Notes: generated by a model from the sequence alone, not told the origin. A DNA stretch of 64,000 nt from Gnomoniopsis sp. IMI 355080 (GCA_027946555.1 JAPEVC010000121.1:1-64000), one strand, 5' to 3'. Shown: positions 1 to 12,118, counted from the stretch's first letter. Made by a program: numbers and translations.

Positions 1-265
1 GAGAAGACGGGGGGGGGGGGAGACGTATTTGTCGGCATCAAGCCCTCCCTAAACAATCCAAGTTTTTTTTTCTTTCTCAGCTTCAAGTTCCAGCAGTTCA
101 AATTCGAACTCACAATCAAATTTGGAATTGGATCAAGAGATGGAACCTCCAGCTGTCAAGATACATGTGCGTTGTCAAAACTTCATCCTTTGTTTAGGTG
201 TCCACTCAAGTTCAGAAGCTCCGACTCCCCCCCCCTACACCAACAATAGAGGTTGCTGTGTAGAC

Positions 266-2382
266 CTACTGCTCTGGCCTCTTGAGGATATTGCCACAGT
301 TTGCATCAAATTCCAGGTTCCAAAGGCGAACGCATTGCATGAACTCCTTCGTTTTCTCCAACTCTCGCTCTTCTCCAAAGAGCGTATCGACGAATATGGT
401 GCCACTCTCGGCGCCTAACGCTGTGGATTTATTAGTCTTGGCTGCTAATAGCATTGGCTTCTGGCAAATTATAAGCAGCTCTTTCAATTTATCAATCAAA
501 CGCTCGCCGACCGCTCGGAAACCCTGGACTGAATCCCGATTGTCGACATTCCGGATCCGGGGCATGATTTCTTTGCTTTGCCTAAGTTTGCCGGTTAATT
601 GGATCACCAGGAGCCATAGCTCACCCGCCACTTCTGAGACTGGCGTTGAGGCACCACAGTTGTATACGGTCCAGTCGTAAATCCATTTCCCCAAGGAATT
701 TCCGTCAAAAACAGATCCCAGGAACAGTATTGGCTCCTCAGTGGGATCCCAATATCGTAAGGAGTAGCCAGTAGGGATACCCCATTTCTTGGCATCGCTC
801 CTCTTGGACACCAGATATTCGCCTACCGCTTTCTTAGACATTTTCATCCGCTTCCGACGGGACACGAGGGTGATGCGACTAAGACCCCTAAAATTCTCTT
901 CGTCAGACCCAGAGTCGACCTCATCGATGGCTTTTCGTTTGTTGTCGTCTTCGCGCTTCGAGCGCTTAGGCCGATGGCACTGAATGCATTCATCTTCGTT
1001 TTCGGAATCATGCTCTCGTTTACGGCTCTTTCGGCGATGTTGAGGTGGCACAGGACCGAAGCATGGCTGTCCGGATTGCGGGATGCGCTGCTGTTGAGGC
1101 AGCATCGGTGCAGCCGCCACGTTGTCTTCATCTTCCAGATCGACAACTCTTTTGTAGAACATTCTGCATTTGTGACTGGAACACCAGTGAGTATCCCAAT
1201 AGGTACCCGTAAGGATGCAAGCGCAGGACGAAAAGGGCGGGAAACGTACCACTCCACTTGCGTGTCCATGCCACTTGTTGATTCGGCGCCACAAAACGGA
1301 CAAGTGGACAATCGTTCAACTTCCATCTGCGTCGCCGGTGCCTTGCACAAAATACTCATATCTATACGTTGATACGGCCGGAATGCGTTGGCCCAATTTG
1401 TCGTGCGGTCGACCTCGGCAGAAGTTGCGCGCTCACTGAGCATATATCGCCTGCGCAGGACCCGATGGGCACCTGTCCTGCCCTTGAAATGCTCCTGCAA
1501 GATGTATTCAAATAATTCCCATGATGTGACTGTCTTTAGCGGTATCGGAAACGCTCGGCCGGTCGCGTCCTCTAGGACAAAGTGTTCATCGCGGAGCGGC
1601 CACTCGATCTTCATCATCAGGGAACGGAGTTCAGCCACCCCGCTTGATATGGTTATTATCAAAGACATGACTTGGCTGGTGGACCTTTGAATATCTGCGG
1701 TCAAATGAGTGAGGAAGTTCAATCTCGTAAAGACCTTCTTGCCAAAGTTTATCAAGCATCTTAGATTGCGATTGGTTGCCTGTTGGAGCTCTTTCGTTTG
1801 GGATGCTATGGCAGAGATCTGTTTTGCGATGCCATCGTTGTTGCGTTCAATAGTGTGTCTTCAATGTCCATCAAAAATGAAAAATTAGCGATACCTTTCA
1901 CTCAGGGCATAGGCTGTAGAGGAACAGAAGGAAAGCGCTCACATTGTGGACACCTCCATCAAGGTTGTCAGCAACAAGTTGTAGCCCATAATTTCCCGTT
2001 GGAAGTTCTCGATGTCCTTCTCGCCAAACTTGAATTGGATCTTTCTTGCTGCATCTTTCAGGGTGTTACCCGAGCCACCAGGAGATAAGCTCGTCGTGTA
2101 TTTTTGTAGCTTGTTGTTACTGAAGGTAGCGAGACACTGCTTTATTCGAGATACTATGCGCATTGCTGTCGCAGCAGCTTCTCTGGATACGACCAGATTC
2201 GGATCATGGTAGACATGTTCAACTTGACGAATAGCTTCGCCTAAAATCTCGAGCCCTTGTTTCAGCCCTTGGTACTTGCTTGAAGATCCGCGGCAGTCAT
2301 CCAGGGCCACGACGATATCCTTTATAAGGATTGCGATTGAGAGAAAGTCACCAACGGATCCGAAGCTGGGAGCGAACGACAT
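266..2382 (-). CDS. Fungal ubiquitin-like-domain (ULD) protein with a CPFC/CHKC zinc ribbon
   Basis: Three exons: 2382-1943, 1858-1250 and 1175-266, giving 652 aa. The introns (1942-1859 and 1249-1176) have GT/AG ends and matching phases. The N-terminus (MSFAPSFGSVGDFLSIAILIKDI) is the helical domain that opens many fungal STAND/ankyrin/ULD proteins; residues 1 to about 225 are mostly amphipathic helix. Residues about 228-317 match the fungal ubiquitin-like domain, with the pattern IEWPLRDEHFVLEDATGRAFPIP, a WELFEYIL helix and a closing YQRIDMSILC strand. Directly after it, C333-P-F-C336 and C350-H-K-C353 form a likely zinc ribbon; the second pair only appears once intron 2 is removed. A basic, acidic low-complexity stretch follows, then a roughly 200-residue C-terminal part I do not recognise (YSLRYWDPTEEPILFLGSVFD). 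The role is unknown; the architecture suggests signalling or an accessory (incompatibility-like) function. Gene structure is well supported, function is not. Confidence 0.82.
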
Positions 2383-2843
2383 ATCTAGTATCCGAGATCA
2401 ATCATGTTGTTGGAGAAAGGTCTGCTTGATGATTACCTTGTCAATCAGCCCAAAGTGAGGGGGTCAGTTGGAGTTTTAATTGCTGACATGCATGCGAACT
2501 TTCCATAGTGGCTGTGTAAGCCTCGTCTGCATGAGTGGTAGATGTCGAGGCTGTGCTCCGTATCAGTCTACAGTTATGGTGCGCCACCTCGCTCATTGTT
2601 GCAGAACCCCTCAGACCGTGACGCCTGGGGTAGGTATGAGCATAGAAAATTCAAAATTCAAATCCCTTATGTTGCATATTCTCGCGCGTTCCCAAGCTTA
2701 TTGAGCGTCATTCTTAATGACCATGTCATTCGTGGCCATCCACACGATCAGGCCCAATCGACTCCCCCTGATCTTGTTGCAGGGCTTGACCATCGTAGAG
2801 TGACTGCCAGTTGTCGACTTGGAATTTAGGTTCGGATGAGCGT
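2383..2843. other. Intergenic spacer
   Basis: This lies between two minus-strand genes: it is upstream of the ULD protein and downstream of the membrane protein. Only short overlapping frames without family resemblance are present. It presumably holds the ULD gene promoter. Confidence 0.5.
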
Positions 2844-4040
2844 TTAGTACTGATTCTCGCCCCAACCCAGCGTGCGGTTCACTTCGTTCATAGCACTGAC
2901 ACCCGCAACCACAAGGCCTAGAGCCCCATCGACCGTGGAGTTGCCAGTATCAAAGGTGGCAGGGGCGCCTTCAGCCGCGAGCAAGTCCTGCTGGTCCAGT
3001 GTGCCCTGCCTCTTGGACAGAACGGCCTTGGATATGGCCCTACCCCACAGGTTGTACCACTGGTCCTCGCTGATTGTGGTGTACTTCTTCCGCCCGTCTT
3101 GTTCCAAAAGAGAATAATACCATACGGCTCTCACCGTCTCGAAGCGCTTGGTGCGGATGAACAAATATGGCCAAGTGAGTAGCCATAGCATGCTCACACA
3201 AAACATGACATAGATCCACTTCGTCAGACGCCATTGGTTGGTCCGGCAATCATTCCAAACCTCGATTATCTCGTCTTGGACGGGAAAAGTAATCTGCACG
3301 GTGCCTCTGTAGTTCAGCCTCCTCACCAGACCATCGAGGTGAAGGCGCAGCCGCTCCTCGTCAAAACCAGCCAGAGACCTCTGGAGCTGGAAAACCTTCA
3401 AGCCAGAGTGTGAAGCGCAGTACATGTGGCACCACTGCGTGAGTGTAGGCTTCTCGGCCATGCCAAGTTCGATACGGCCCGAGCTTTCTTGAATATTTGC
3501 TCGTTTCCGAAAGACAGTTCCGCGTTTGGTCTTGTCACCGTTCTCGGCGGTGCACAGCTCGCAGTTTGACTGGGTCGCTCGCCCGTCGGGGAAGAAGTAA
3601 GGCGTCAGTTCAATCTTGACGTCAAAGTCAGTGATGTGCTTGGCCTCTCTTTTGCCGTCTTTGTTGCTGCGCTGTTCTTGGTGGTAGCCCTTGACGCGAA
3701 CAAATGGGCGTGGAGGCGTGGCCGCCCAGGCGCGAACGTGCTTTTCCAGCAGCTCGGGGTCTGCATCGAGGCCGCTGTTGAGGTAGAATGAGATGCGCTC
3801 CTCGCGGCGGAAGGGCTGGAGGGTGGCGAGGTCCGAGCCGGTGGTAGGGTTGGGGAGCAGGGGCGCGTTGATGCTGGTGCTCGCCTCGGTGGCTTCGTCG
3901 TAGAGTGGCGGGAGGTCATCATGCTGCTCAGGCATGGACAGTTCAGGAGCGTCGGTGTCATAATAGGACCGGCTGGGCTGAGAGTAGAGGGGAACGGATT
4001 CTCCCTCCGGAGTCACCCTTGATGGGGATGGTTTGCCCAT
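2844..4040 (-). CDS. Conserved fungal single-pass membrane protein of unknown function
   Basis: Single exon, 398 aa, starting MGKPSPSRVTPEGESVPLYS. The first 75 residues are Pro/Ser-rich and probably disordered. Residues about 80-260 are a folded region with FYLNSGLDADPELLEKHV, PYFFPDGR and a possible metal-binding or disulfide set (NCELC at 159-163, WCHMYC at 203-208). One hydrophobic segment, about residues 275-296 (WIYVMFCVSMLWLLTWPYLF), is flanked by basic residues. A soluble C-terminal tail of about 100 residues follows (QWYNLWGRAISKAVLSKRQG, then an Ala/Gly-rich end). I recall this as a family widespread in filamentous ascomycetes that is sometimes loosely labelled as an ABC-transporter protein. 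No ATP-binding Walker motif is visible here, so that label is not supported. The topology and an endomembrane location are inference. Confidence 0.8.
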   Translation of the reverse strand: MGKPSPSRVTPEGESVPLYSQPSRSYYDTDAPELSMPEQHDDLPPLYDEATEASTSINAPLLPNPTTGSDLATLQPFRREERISFYLNSGLDADPELLEKHVRAWAATPPRPFVRVKGYHQEQRSNKDGKREAKHITDFDVKIELTPYFFPDGRATQSNCELCTAENGDKTKRGTVFRKRANIQESSGRIELGMAEKPTLTQWCHMYCASHSGLKVFQLQRSLAGFDEERLRLHLDGLVRRLNYRGTVQITFPVQDEIIEVWNDCRTNQWRLTKWIYVMFCVSMLWLLTWPYLFIRTKRFETVRAVWYYSLLEQDGRKKYTTISEDQWYNLWGRAISKAVLSKRQGTLDQQDLLAAEGAPATFDTGNSTVDGALGLVVAGVSAMNEVNRTLGWGENQY

Positions 4041-4880
4041 TGTGTCAAGTCTTTTGCTGTGACTTCCTTACAGCTGTGTCATGGATGAATTGAAACCAGG
4101 GAGGTCAAGCTCTTGATGAGAGTTCGTGAAATATTATAGTGTCTTGGCTGTTGAGGATACCAGGCCAGGAAGCATATCACGGGATAAAGGGGCTGCGCCT
4201 TCAGAAGGTTTGCCAACCAGTAAGCAGAGTTGCACAGGCCAGACGGGGGTATCAATCAGATGGCTTGGTCCTTGAATGGCCTTTTCCAGTCGGTGCCTAG
4301 CAATGCTCGTATAGCTGAGTTGAAAGCTATGGACCTAGGTAAGCTGGTAAGGTGAGGAGTTAGATGATCTTGATAGGGTTAGCCGGTGAGTTGCTGCCTA
4401 CAACAGGTGGGTTGAAGGCAATGTGTACTTCCGTACTTAAGTACTCGGTATGGTACAGATTGGAAAGTGAATTAATCGCAGATGATTTTCTCTGCATAAG
4501 GGCACAAAGCTGTGATGGTCCAGCATTGCACGCACAAATGTACAAAACTAAGTTAACATAATTATTCGGAACACATCCCCATACTGCAACGTAGGGGTTC
4601 AGTCTGAAATAATTAGAAAGGAAAAGTACCTAGGTACCCAAGTATCTGGTACCTGCATTTTGACCGTTCGTCAGTGACGTGCCCCTCCCTGCGTGTGCTT
4701 ATCGTTATCGTCGACGTCTAAGCTAGCTGTTCCCAGCTTCCTCTGTCAGCTTGGCCCCTCAGCTCGCCCCGCCAACATCACCCTGACACCGACAAGCTTG
4801 CGCACCTCTTTACCAGTCTGCAACAATACACATACCCAATCGAACCGTTCGAACCAGCACGCGAATCACACAACTGACCA
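4041..4880. promoter_or_regulatory. Divergent promoter region between the membrane-protein gene and NMT1
   Basis: An 840-bp spacer between two divergently transcribed genes. It contains a palindromic CCTAGG-centred motif near 4626-4637 (tacctaggtaccc) and a pyrimidine-rich stretch immediately 5' of the NMT start (about 4680-4880), typical of fungal core promoters and 5' UTRs. No discrete factor site is claimed. Confidence 0.45.
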
Positions 4881-6641
4881 GTGGCAACCATGTCGGAGGA
4901 GTCAAAAGAGGCTGACCCTCTCAAGGCCGTGGGAGCCGCGGCCAAGCCGGACAAGGGCAAGCAACCGGCTGTCGAATCGGGTGACGAGGACGACGTAGAC
5001 GACGTTGCCGACGGAGATGGTACTACTGCTGCTGATGCGACCGCCTCGTCAGCCAGCAAGAAGAAGAAGAAGAAGTCCAAGAGGAAGAAGATCAAGGACG
5101 CCCTCACCGGCCAGTCCGACGATCCCACCGAAAAGATCAAGGCCCTGCTCGACAAGCTGCCCGAGAACGAGCTGCAGGAGCTCGTCAAGCGCAACCCCGA
5201 ACTGCTCAAAGACCACGGCTCCGATCCCAGCAAAGCCGCCGACGCTTTCAAGTCGCTATCCCTGAACGATGTCCTCACCGGCCTGGCTCTTGAGGGCAAG
5301 AACGCCAAGGACATGGGAAACTACAAGTTCTGGAAGACCCAGCCCGTGCCCAAGTTTGATGAGGCCTTCGACAAGCCCATTCAAGAAGGCCCGCTGCAGG
5401 TTCAAACCGTCGAGGATGTGCCAAAGGAGCCACAGAAGCTCATTGACGGATTTGAGTGGGTCACCATGGACCTCACAAACGATAGCGAGATGAAGGAGGT
5501 CTATCAGTTGCTGAATGGGCACTACGTCGAGGACGACGAGGCCATGTTTCGCTTCAACTACGGCACTGCCATCCTGAAGTGGTCGCTGATGTCCCCTGGC
5601 TGGAAGGCCGACTGGCACGTGGGCATCCGCGATTGTCGCGTAAAGGACCGCAAGCCGCTCGTGGCCTTCATCTCCGCCGTACCCATGACCATCCGCGTCC
5701 GCAACAAGAACTTTGTCGCCTCCGAGGTCAATTTCCTTTGTGTCCACAAGAAATTGCGTGGAAAGCGACTCGCCCCCATCTTGATCAAGGAGGTCACCCG
5801 CCGTTCCAACCTCCACGGCATATGGCAGGGTGTCTACACTGGTGGTATCGTGCTACCCAAGCCTGTCTCTACATGTCGATACTACCACCGTTCGCTGGAC
5901 TGGAAGAAGCTCTATGACATAGGATTCAGCCCCATGCCGCCTGGAAGTAAGCCGGAGTGGCAAATTCGCAAGTACGCCTTGCCCGACAAGACAAGTACCC
6001 CTGGCCTGCGCGAGATGCAGAAGAAGGATGTGCCGGCTGTGCACAAGCTGATGAAGCGGTATGAGGCCCGCTTCGACATGGGACCAGAGTGGGATGAGGA
6101 GGAGACAGCGCACTGGCTTCTGCAGCCCCGAGGCGAAGGGGAGGAGCAGGCTGTGTGGACCTATGTCGTTGAGGTAAGTCAAACATGGTCATACACATAC
6201 TTTTTTTTTACGGATCTACTTTTCTGACCAATCAAACAGGACGAGCACAAGAACATCACCGACTTCTTCTCCTTCTACAACCTCGAATCGACCATTATCA
6301 ACCACCCCAAACACAAAGTTCTCAAGGTTGCCTACCTCTTCTACTATGGCAGCGAAACTGGCCTCGCCAAGCCCTTTGACAAGCCTGCGCTCAAGGAGCG
6401 GTTGAACAAGCTTGTTTCCGATGCTTTAATCCTTGCCAAGCAGAACAAGTTCGACGTCTTCAACGCGCTCTCGCTGATGGACAACACTCTATTCCTCGAG
6501 CAACAGAAGTTCGGTCCAGGTGACGGCTCCTTACACTACTATCTGTTTAACTACCGCGCGAATCCCATCGCTGGAGGCGTAAATCGTAAGAACGCGGCGG
6601 ATGAGGAGAATCTGAGTGGTGTGGGTTTGGTGATGATGTAG
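4881..6641 (+). CDS. NMT1: Glycylpeptide N-tetradecanoyltransferase (N-myristoyltransferase)
   Basis: Two exons, 4881-6173 and 6240-6641, give 564 aa. The intron is gtaagt...acag in phase 0. The enzyme transfers myristate from myristoyl-CoA to the N-terminal glycine of cytosolic proteins and is usually essential in fungi. An acidic/lysine-rich N-terminal extension contains a poly-lysine block at about residues 55-70, as in NMTs that bind ribosomes. The N-terminal GNAT-like fold starts near KFWKTQPVPKFDE. The first NMT signature EVNFLCVHKKLRGKRLAP is at about residue 281. The second signature KFGPGDGSLHYYLFNY is at about residue 520 in exon 2. The C-terminus ENLSGVGLVMM fits the family, in which the terminal carboxylate is catalytic. 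Length is slightly above yeast Nmt1 because of the N-terminal extension. Confidence 0.97.
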
Positions 6642-7071
6642 AACCTGGGCTGAGGGAATGATTCATGTCAAAATAATAAGGATGTGGGAAATATATTCAG
6701 GCAAGCATGTGGCGGAGTATTTGGCGTGAACAGATAGCCCTGTATGTGGCATCCATGCATGCAGCCCAATGGAAATTCAGTATCATCCTTTTCAGAGTAT
6801 TGTGGATTGCCAATAACCTAAGCCAAAGGCTGGTCTTTCCAGCATGCGATGCACAAGGCCTTTCATCTTTGGTGCCTCGCCAGCATCAAATTTCCCCATG
6901 CAAGTACTGTCGTGCTGTAAAATCAAATGTGATTAAACATATATGTATGCTGTGAGGCTTATATTATCAAAGCTGCTTTGGCCCGAGTTGCTCTATGGAA
7001 CCTAAACGCCCTATGCATGTTTATCCCAGTCTCCCAACTCCGAAAGCAACTTGCCAAAGTCACCACTTTTC
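6642..7071. other. Convergent 3' spacer
   Basis: A 430-bp AT-rich region between the convergent NMT1 and alpha/beta-hydrolase genes. It probably contains both 3' UTRs and polyadenylation signals. No gene is seen. Confidence 0.5.
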
Positions 7072-8380
7072 TTAACCAGTTTTCCGACCACTTAGGGCTT
7101 CTCCCTTCCTAACTCTCTCCTCCATCTCCGCATGAAACCACTCAAAACACTCAATCGGTGGCGCATGGCCCATGCCATCACGTATATGCGTTGTCAACCC
7201 ACTTCCATCCCCACCCAAGTACTCTCTCAACTTGTACCCATGTGGCACACTAATCATCTTATCCGCGGTACCATGCATGACCAAGATCCTCTCCCGCCCG
7301 ACCTTGTCCGCCATCTCCTTGAGCTGCTCCGGGCTCTTGTGGTGCCACCCCGCCGCGATGAGCTGCAATAGGAACCCCTTGGTGGTAAACCGCTTACTAT
7401 CTGTCCGCTTATGCATCTCCCCTGCGACGAAGCGCTCGTAGTTGGTGTTGAAGTGCAGATACGTCCCGCCGCCCACGGGCGGCAGGACCTTGGGCGTCGT
7501 GGCCGGGTCCGGAAGGTGCGTCTCGTCCTTGCCCGCCAGGAACGCCACGGGGAACATATTCCGGGCGGACCCGCGCACCGACTCCTCGAGCGATTTCGGC
7601 ACGAGCATCTGCGCGCGGTTGACCATGTTTTCCCAAAACGTGGTGGTGTTCTCGATCGCGGCGGCGGTGCAGATCAGGTTAAGGCTGGCGATGGCGTTCG
7701 GGATCAGGCATGCGAGCTCTTGGGCGATCATGCCGCCCATGGAGATGCCAATGACGTGCAGGGTGCGGTCTGTCAGCGGGGGCGCGGATGGAGCGAGGGT
7801 GTTGGGTGGTAGCCAGCCGACGTGCTCGAGGACTTCGAGGGCGTCGCGGGCCATTTCGCTGGTGGAGTAGCGCATGAGGGGCGCGTCGCTGTCGCCCATG
7901 CCGCGGTTGTCGAGGGAGAGGACAGAGTACTTGTCGCCGCGCTCGTGGCCAAAGTGGAGGGTTTGGCGCTGCCATGCGGTTTTGAAGGAGCCGAGGCCCA
8001 TTAAGAACTGGAAAGATGGGTTAAACATTATAGAGACTTGGTTTGGGGGGGAGGGGGCTTTCTCGGGCTTTTGAATAGAGATGGGGGGCCTAAATCCAAG
8101 GGATAAGGATGCATTCACATACGACAAGCCGGATGGGCCCAGATCCGTGGATCTCCCATGCGATCTTCAACGGGCCACCTCGTCCTTGTGCGACGGGAAC
8201 ACGACCGCTTTTCTCGGGCTCGAGGTTCCAGTCCGCTGTTGGGAAGGCCGGGTGCTTCATGACCTCGGGGACCAGGGGGAGTTTGTCCCTACGAGTGCAT
8301 GTCAGTGTTCTGTCATGTTTGGTCGAATGCTTGTGAGAATTCTAGAGATCTTACCAAGCCTCTTTTTCTGAGGAACTCAT
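7072..8380 (-). CDS. Alpha/beta hydrolase
   Basis: Three exons: a tiny first exon 8380-8355 (MSSSEKEAW, last codon split), then 8288-8123 and 8007-7072, giving 375 aa. Introns of 66 and 115 bp are GT/AG and phase-consistent. Exon 2 supplies the N-terminal strand (PLKIAWEIHGSGPIRLV) that joins FLMGLGSFKTAWQRQ in exon 3, which is the usual HGxG-like start of the fold. The nucleophile elbow is GIS153MGG. The likely acid is D313 in GTADKMI and the base is H345 in GMGHAPP. LDNRGMGDSD is the conserved loop before helix A. The substrate is unknown; the family includes esterases, epoxide hydrolases and lactonases. No signal peptide is seen, so it is probably cytosolic. Confidence 0.9.
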
Positions 8381-9838
8381 GATGATGAGAGTTGACGTTT
8401 CGTGAGCAGTGTTTGATATAAGCTGCGTGTGAAGAGACACGGGTGCTGCTTGAAGATGGTGTGTCCGGAGCACGGATGTGCTGCCCTTTGTGAATGATTC
8501 ACCTACACCTGTGGCCCTTTTGAAGGGATTCTTCACCGACAAGCAACAACAGGAAATGGCGTTCAACCCTCCTACTGATCCTACTGATGTGGTCGCTCCC
8601 TTTTGATCAAAGGAATTACTTCGCCCTTGCGGAGGTGAGATGCTGTGTCGGAGTTGATGAGGCTGAAGACAAGACGTTGGGCTGGGGGATTCCGCAAACC
8701 TCGGCATCTTTCCGCACGGGGTCCACATGTCAGAGACAGTTGAATCTCGCCGGGCGGGCCCGCGCAACCGGGTGTTCCGAGGATCCAGTCACTGAGTGGC
8801 AACCTTGTAATTCTAATGGGAATATATCGGATTGGTGAAAACTCTTATTTTGAAGGCGATGAAGTAGTGGCATGGTATACTTTACTTTTTGAGGATGTAG
8901 TGCTAGTTTCTTACGCAGTATCTCGAGCGTGTTGGAAGTTGGAAAACAAGTCTGATGTTACCATGTTCATGGGTAAGGTAGTATGTTCAAACGGGTGTTA
9001 CTAAGGGATATGATCTATTCGAGAACCAGAGAAGTATATTGGATGACTAGTTAATGTGTAAGATATCCATTACACGATAAACTCGCAAGTTATCCTTCAC
9101 CTGCCTACCTAGGTACCTAGAGCCACGTGCTACAAGCCAAGAATCTGAGGGGGGGACTGGTAACACCAACTGAGAACTCAGAATGTGCCCTACTGTGAGG
9201 TCAATTGCTTCCGAACTTGAATTGAAAAAAGATTCTTTCATAGTAACGATAGCGGGAATATCTTAAGCACAAACACATTGATTCATAAAGATACTTTCTG
9301 AGGGTTGTCAGGACACTAAGTACATGTGGCACCAACTTCCAAAAACCAACAAATCGTTGCGGCCACATAGATTTTGTGTAGTATTGCTTAATTCGCAATG
9401 TCGACACCACAAAAGCCTTAGGTGCAAAGGACAGATCGAGCGAGATGCGCTGTGGAAGACAGCCTGAGAATGACGATGAGATGGAGTACATGCACAGTTC
9501 ATACACAGCAAGTATTCACTCTTTTTCTCTTTCTTTTTTCTTTCTTTTGCCAACCCCCAAACGGCTTAATTTTCTTGAAACCAATGCTCAAAAAGTATTA
9601 GCAGGTAGCCAGAATCGTAGTGACATGAACAAGATCCAACAGAAAGAAAGACTTTTCAACACGCCAACCAGACGCTCCAGACCCTGGTCGCGTGAAAACC
9701 CAGGAGAGCCGCTGCGCCACATATGTGCGATACCTAAATTTCCATATCCACCAGCAATCTTGGTGAGTTGAATTTTCTTAGCAGACTAATGTCACCAGAC
9801 TACAGTCATTCCAGCTACATTGCCTTGTGCTGATCAAG
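8381..9838. other. Intergenic region, divergent promoters
   Basis: 1.46 kb between the divergently transcribed hydrolase and kinase-like genes. It is AT-rich with a CCTACCTAGGTACCTAG palindromic tract near 9104-9120 and a pyrimidine run at about 9518-9550. No coding frame with family resemblance is seen. Confidence 0.45.
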
Positions 9839-10918
9839 ATGACAAGCGTTGCCTCAGGGTCGGCGAGGCGAACGCTTGCGTCATGGCTATCAAGCTGGTG
9901 GGAGAGCCTGGAAACTTCGATATTGACGCGCGAGCTCCCGCATCGCCTGCAAGACGCCCTGCCACCCATTTTGACGCCGTATTTCACATGGCGACCGACG
10001 CTGCTTGGTGAACGTCCCATCATCCGCGACCAAGAGATGCCACGCCCGACGTCGTCGGCGTTACCACCCTTGGTCCTGCGCCTTATTGGCCGCTTCCACT
10101 GCTTGCTTCAGGCCTTCTCGCGTTACTACTGTGCCTGGTTTGGCCTCCCGTACCGACCGTGGATGGCAGAGCTTCCCTTTGGTCTGTTACTCAAGTGGTC
10201 TGATGGTACCAGCATCAGCGAGGTGCAGACCATGCGCGCCGTCCGCGCCGCGGGCTTCCCGGCCCCGAGGGTAATTAGTTACGGCTCGCACCCCGATACG
10301 CCATATGCGCCCGTGTCCATCTTGATGACCCGTCTACCAGGCGTCGAGCTGGCCGAGGTCTTTGAGGAGGACGACGGTCTGGAGGATGGGCAGCGTGAGA
10401 CGATCACGGAGGAGCTGCGTGTCATGCTCGATGCCATGCGCTCCTGGACTGCTGCCCCGACTACCATCAAGCCCATCAGCAGCATCACAGGCGGTCCCAT
10501 CCGGAGTATCCGCGTAGCCAACCATACGCTGGGCCCCTTTGATGACGAGAGGCAGTTCACAGAGTACCTGCTGGCGCCAGCCTCGGCACATTCCTACGAT
10601 TCCACCGAGAGCTTCGAGCGTGACCTCGCGATGGCCAAAAGGCTATTAAACATGCCACCGCACCGGATTGTATTCACTCACGGTGACTATGCGTTGCATA
10701 ACATTCTCGTCCATGAGGGCCGCGTCACAGGCTGGATCGACTGGGAGTCGGCGGGTTGGTATCCAGAATACTGGGAGTTTACGACACCGCTTCGTTGGGC
10801 GTCTACACGTCCCGTGTGGAGGGGCCTTCTTATGTGGCTGGGAGGTGCCCAGTACGAAGCTGAACTAGAAAGCGAGCTCGCTATACGAAGCTTGACTGTT
10901 GATGCGTGGGCATGGTGA
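9839..10918 (+). CDS. Aminoglycoside-phosphotransferase (APH)-family kinase-like protein
   Basis: Single exon; the first ATG in frame is at 9839 (359 aa). The C-terminal catalytic half is clear: the Brenner-type loop FTHGDYALHNILV with catalytic D283, then the metal-binding GWIDWES with D301, and the family's typical ending AGWYPEYWEF ... YEAELESELAIRSLTVDAW. The N-lobe contains LPFGLLLKW, SEVQTMRAVRAAGFPAPRV and SILMTRLPGVELAEVF, which fit the ATP-binding lobe of fungal APH-like kinases. Such proteins are abundant in filamentous fungi, mostly uncharacterised, and phosphorylate small molecules; antibiotic resistance should not be assumed. The N-terminal 60 residues are less typical, so the true start could lie a little downstream. 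Confidence 0.88.
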   Translation: MTSVASGSARRTLASWLSSWWESLETSILTRELPHRLQDALPPILTPYFTWRPTLLGERPIIRDQEMPRPTSSALPPLVLRLIGRFHCLLQAFSRYYCAWFGLPYRPWMAELPFGLLLKWSDGTSISEVQTMRAVRAAGFPAPRVISYGSHPDTPYAPVSILMTRLPGVELAEVFEEDDGLEDGQRETITEELRVMLDAMRSWTAAPTTIKPISSITGGPIRSIRVANHTLGPFDDERQFTEYLLAPASAHSYDSTESFERDLAMAKRLLNMPPHRIVFTHGDYALHNILVHEGRVTGWIDWESAGWYPEYWEFTTPLRWASTRPVWRGLLMWLGGAQYEAELESELAIRSLTVDAWAW

Positions 10919-12118
10919 GCTGTTACCTAATCATGAGGGTCGGAATGTTGAAGAACACCCAATGACGATGCGATCTACCTACCCGAGCCTTTCAGCCCTC
11001 ACTGTACCATTCTATGAGCATCAAACCAGCACCTCGTCTCTAGGGCTCCTTTTGTACTCATCTCACAAAGGTCGGATTCAAAAAGGGATGCCAATGGGTC
11101 AAGTTTCTCGCAAGCGGTTGCGGTGAGGGCATCTTCCATCCGATGGCAATCAAAGATGAACTCAGGGCAAAGGCCTTTTTTTTTCGTGGCTTAATCTACG
11201 ATCACCAATTTACCAGGCCTTCCGAAGATATTGAGACAGCCTAGAAACGCGCTGGTGGTGTTGGTGGAAACCTAGACATAAGTTCGGGAGGACCTCTTGT
11301 TTTGCTGCAAAAGGCCAGGGCAAGATATTTTATTTGATGGTTTGGACCTGACAGGCTGTTTTCGTCGGCATTAGAGATTATAATTTGGTTTATGCTATGC
11401 TGATTCGACGAGAAACGAGAATCGAAAGGCAGCCAAACCACCGACAAAAGGAGCAGTTGCAAGGCCCCCTTGGGCCCAATAGTGTCTCGTTATATTTGGA
11501 TATTCTCCGGATAAGCCCACATTGCGGAACACGGCATCCAGCCCGGTGGGTGAGTGGATGCTTGCATCCCCGTCATCAGTCGAGCCACTCTCCTTCGCTC
11601 GCTTATTATGAGCCCCCAATACGGCATAAGCACTTCAGGCAGGAATTCTGGGAGGGTGGTCATCTTCACCCACGTCCTTTACATCCTAGTGCAGCGAACA
11701 AAGAGGGTGGTCCACAACTGATTTCGCCACTGTAAATGTAGATACTGCCCGAGAGCATGCATGAGAGCTAAACCACTCTTATTCACCAACGTTGATTCTG
11801 TTCACATGGTTCCGCGTCGCAGGTGGGTCTTTTTCTGTAATGGAGGTGTGTTTTCATGGGAAGTTTAGGCCCGAGAAAAGGTGATTCTCCCTCGAAGAGT
11901 CACGAGGTCAATTAACGTCGGGCACTTGCTGATTCTATTCTGTATACTATTGCTTACTTCTCGCTCTGCAGTCACAAATATCCCAGGCAAAGAAACATCT
12001 TCCACTCATGTATTTCACACCATGCGCTGTGTAATTTGAGCCCCTCCCACTTTTGTTCACACTTCGTTCGCCACCTACCAGATCTAGGCTAGCACATCAA
12101 GTTAGTCGTTCACTCATC
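10919..12118. other. Intergenic spacer
   Basis: 1.2 kb between two plus-strand genes. Only short frames in conflicting phases are present. A pyrimidine-rich stretch at 11930-12060 probably belongs to the ankyrin gene promoter or 5' UTR. Confidence 0.45.

Noticed and set aside
9839..10918. Antibiotic-resistance gene interpretation of the APH-fold protein
   Set aside because: Fungal genomes carry many APH-like kinases unrelated to drug resistance; nothing specific supports resistance.
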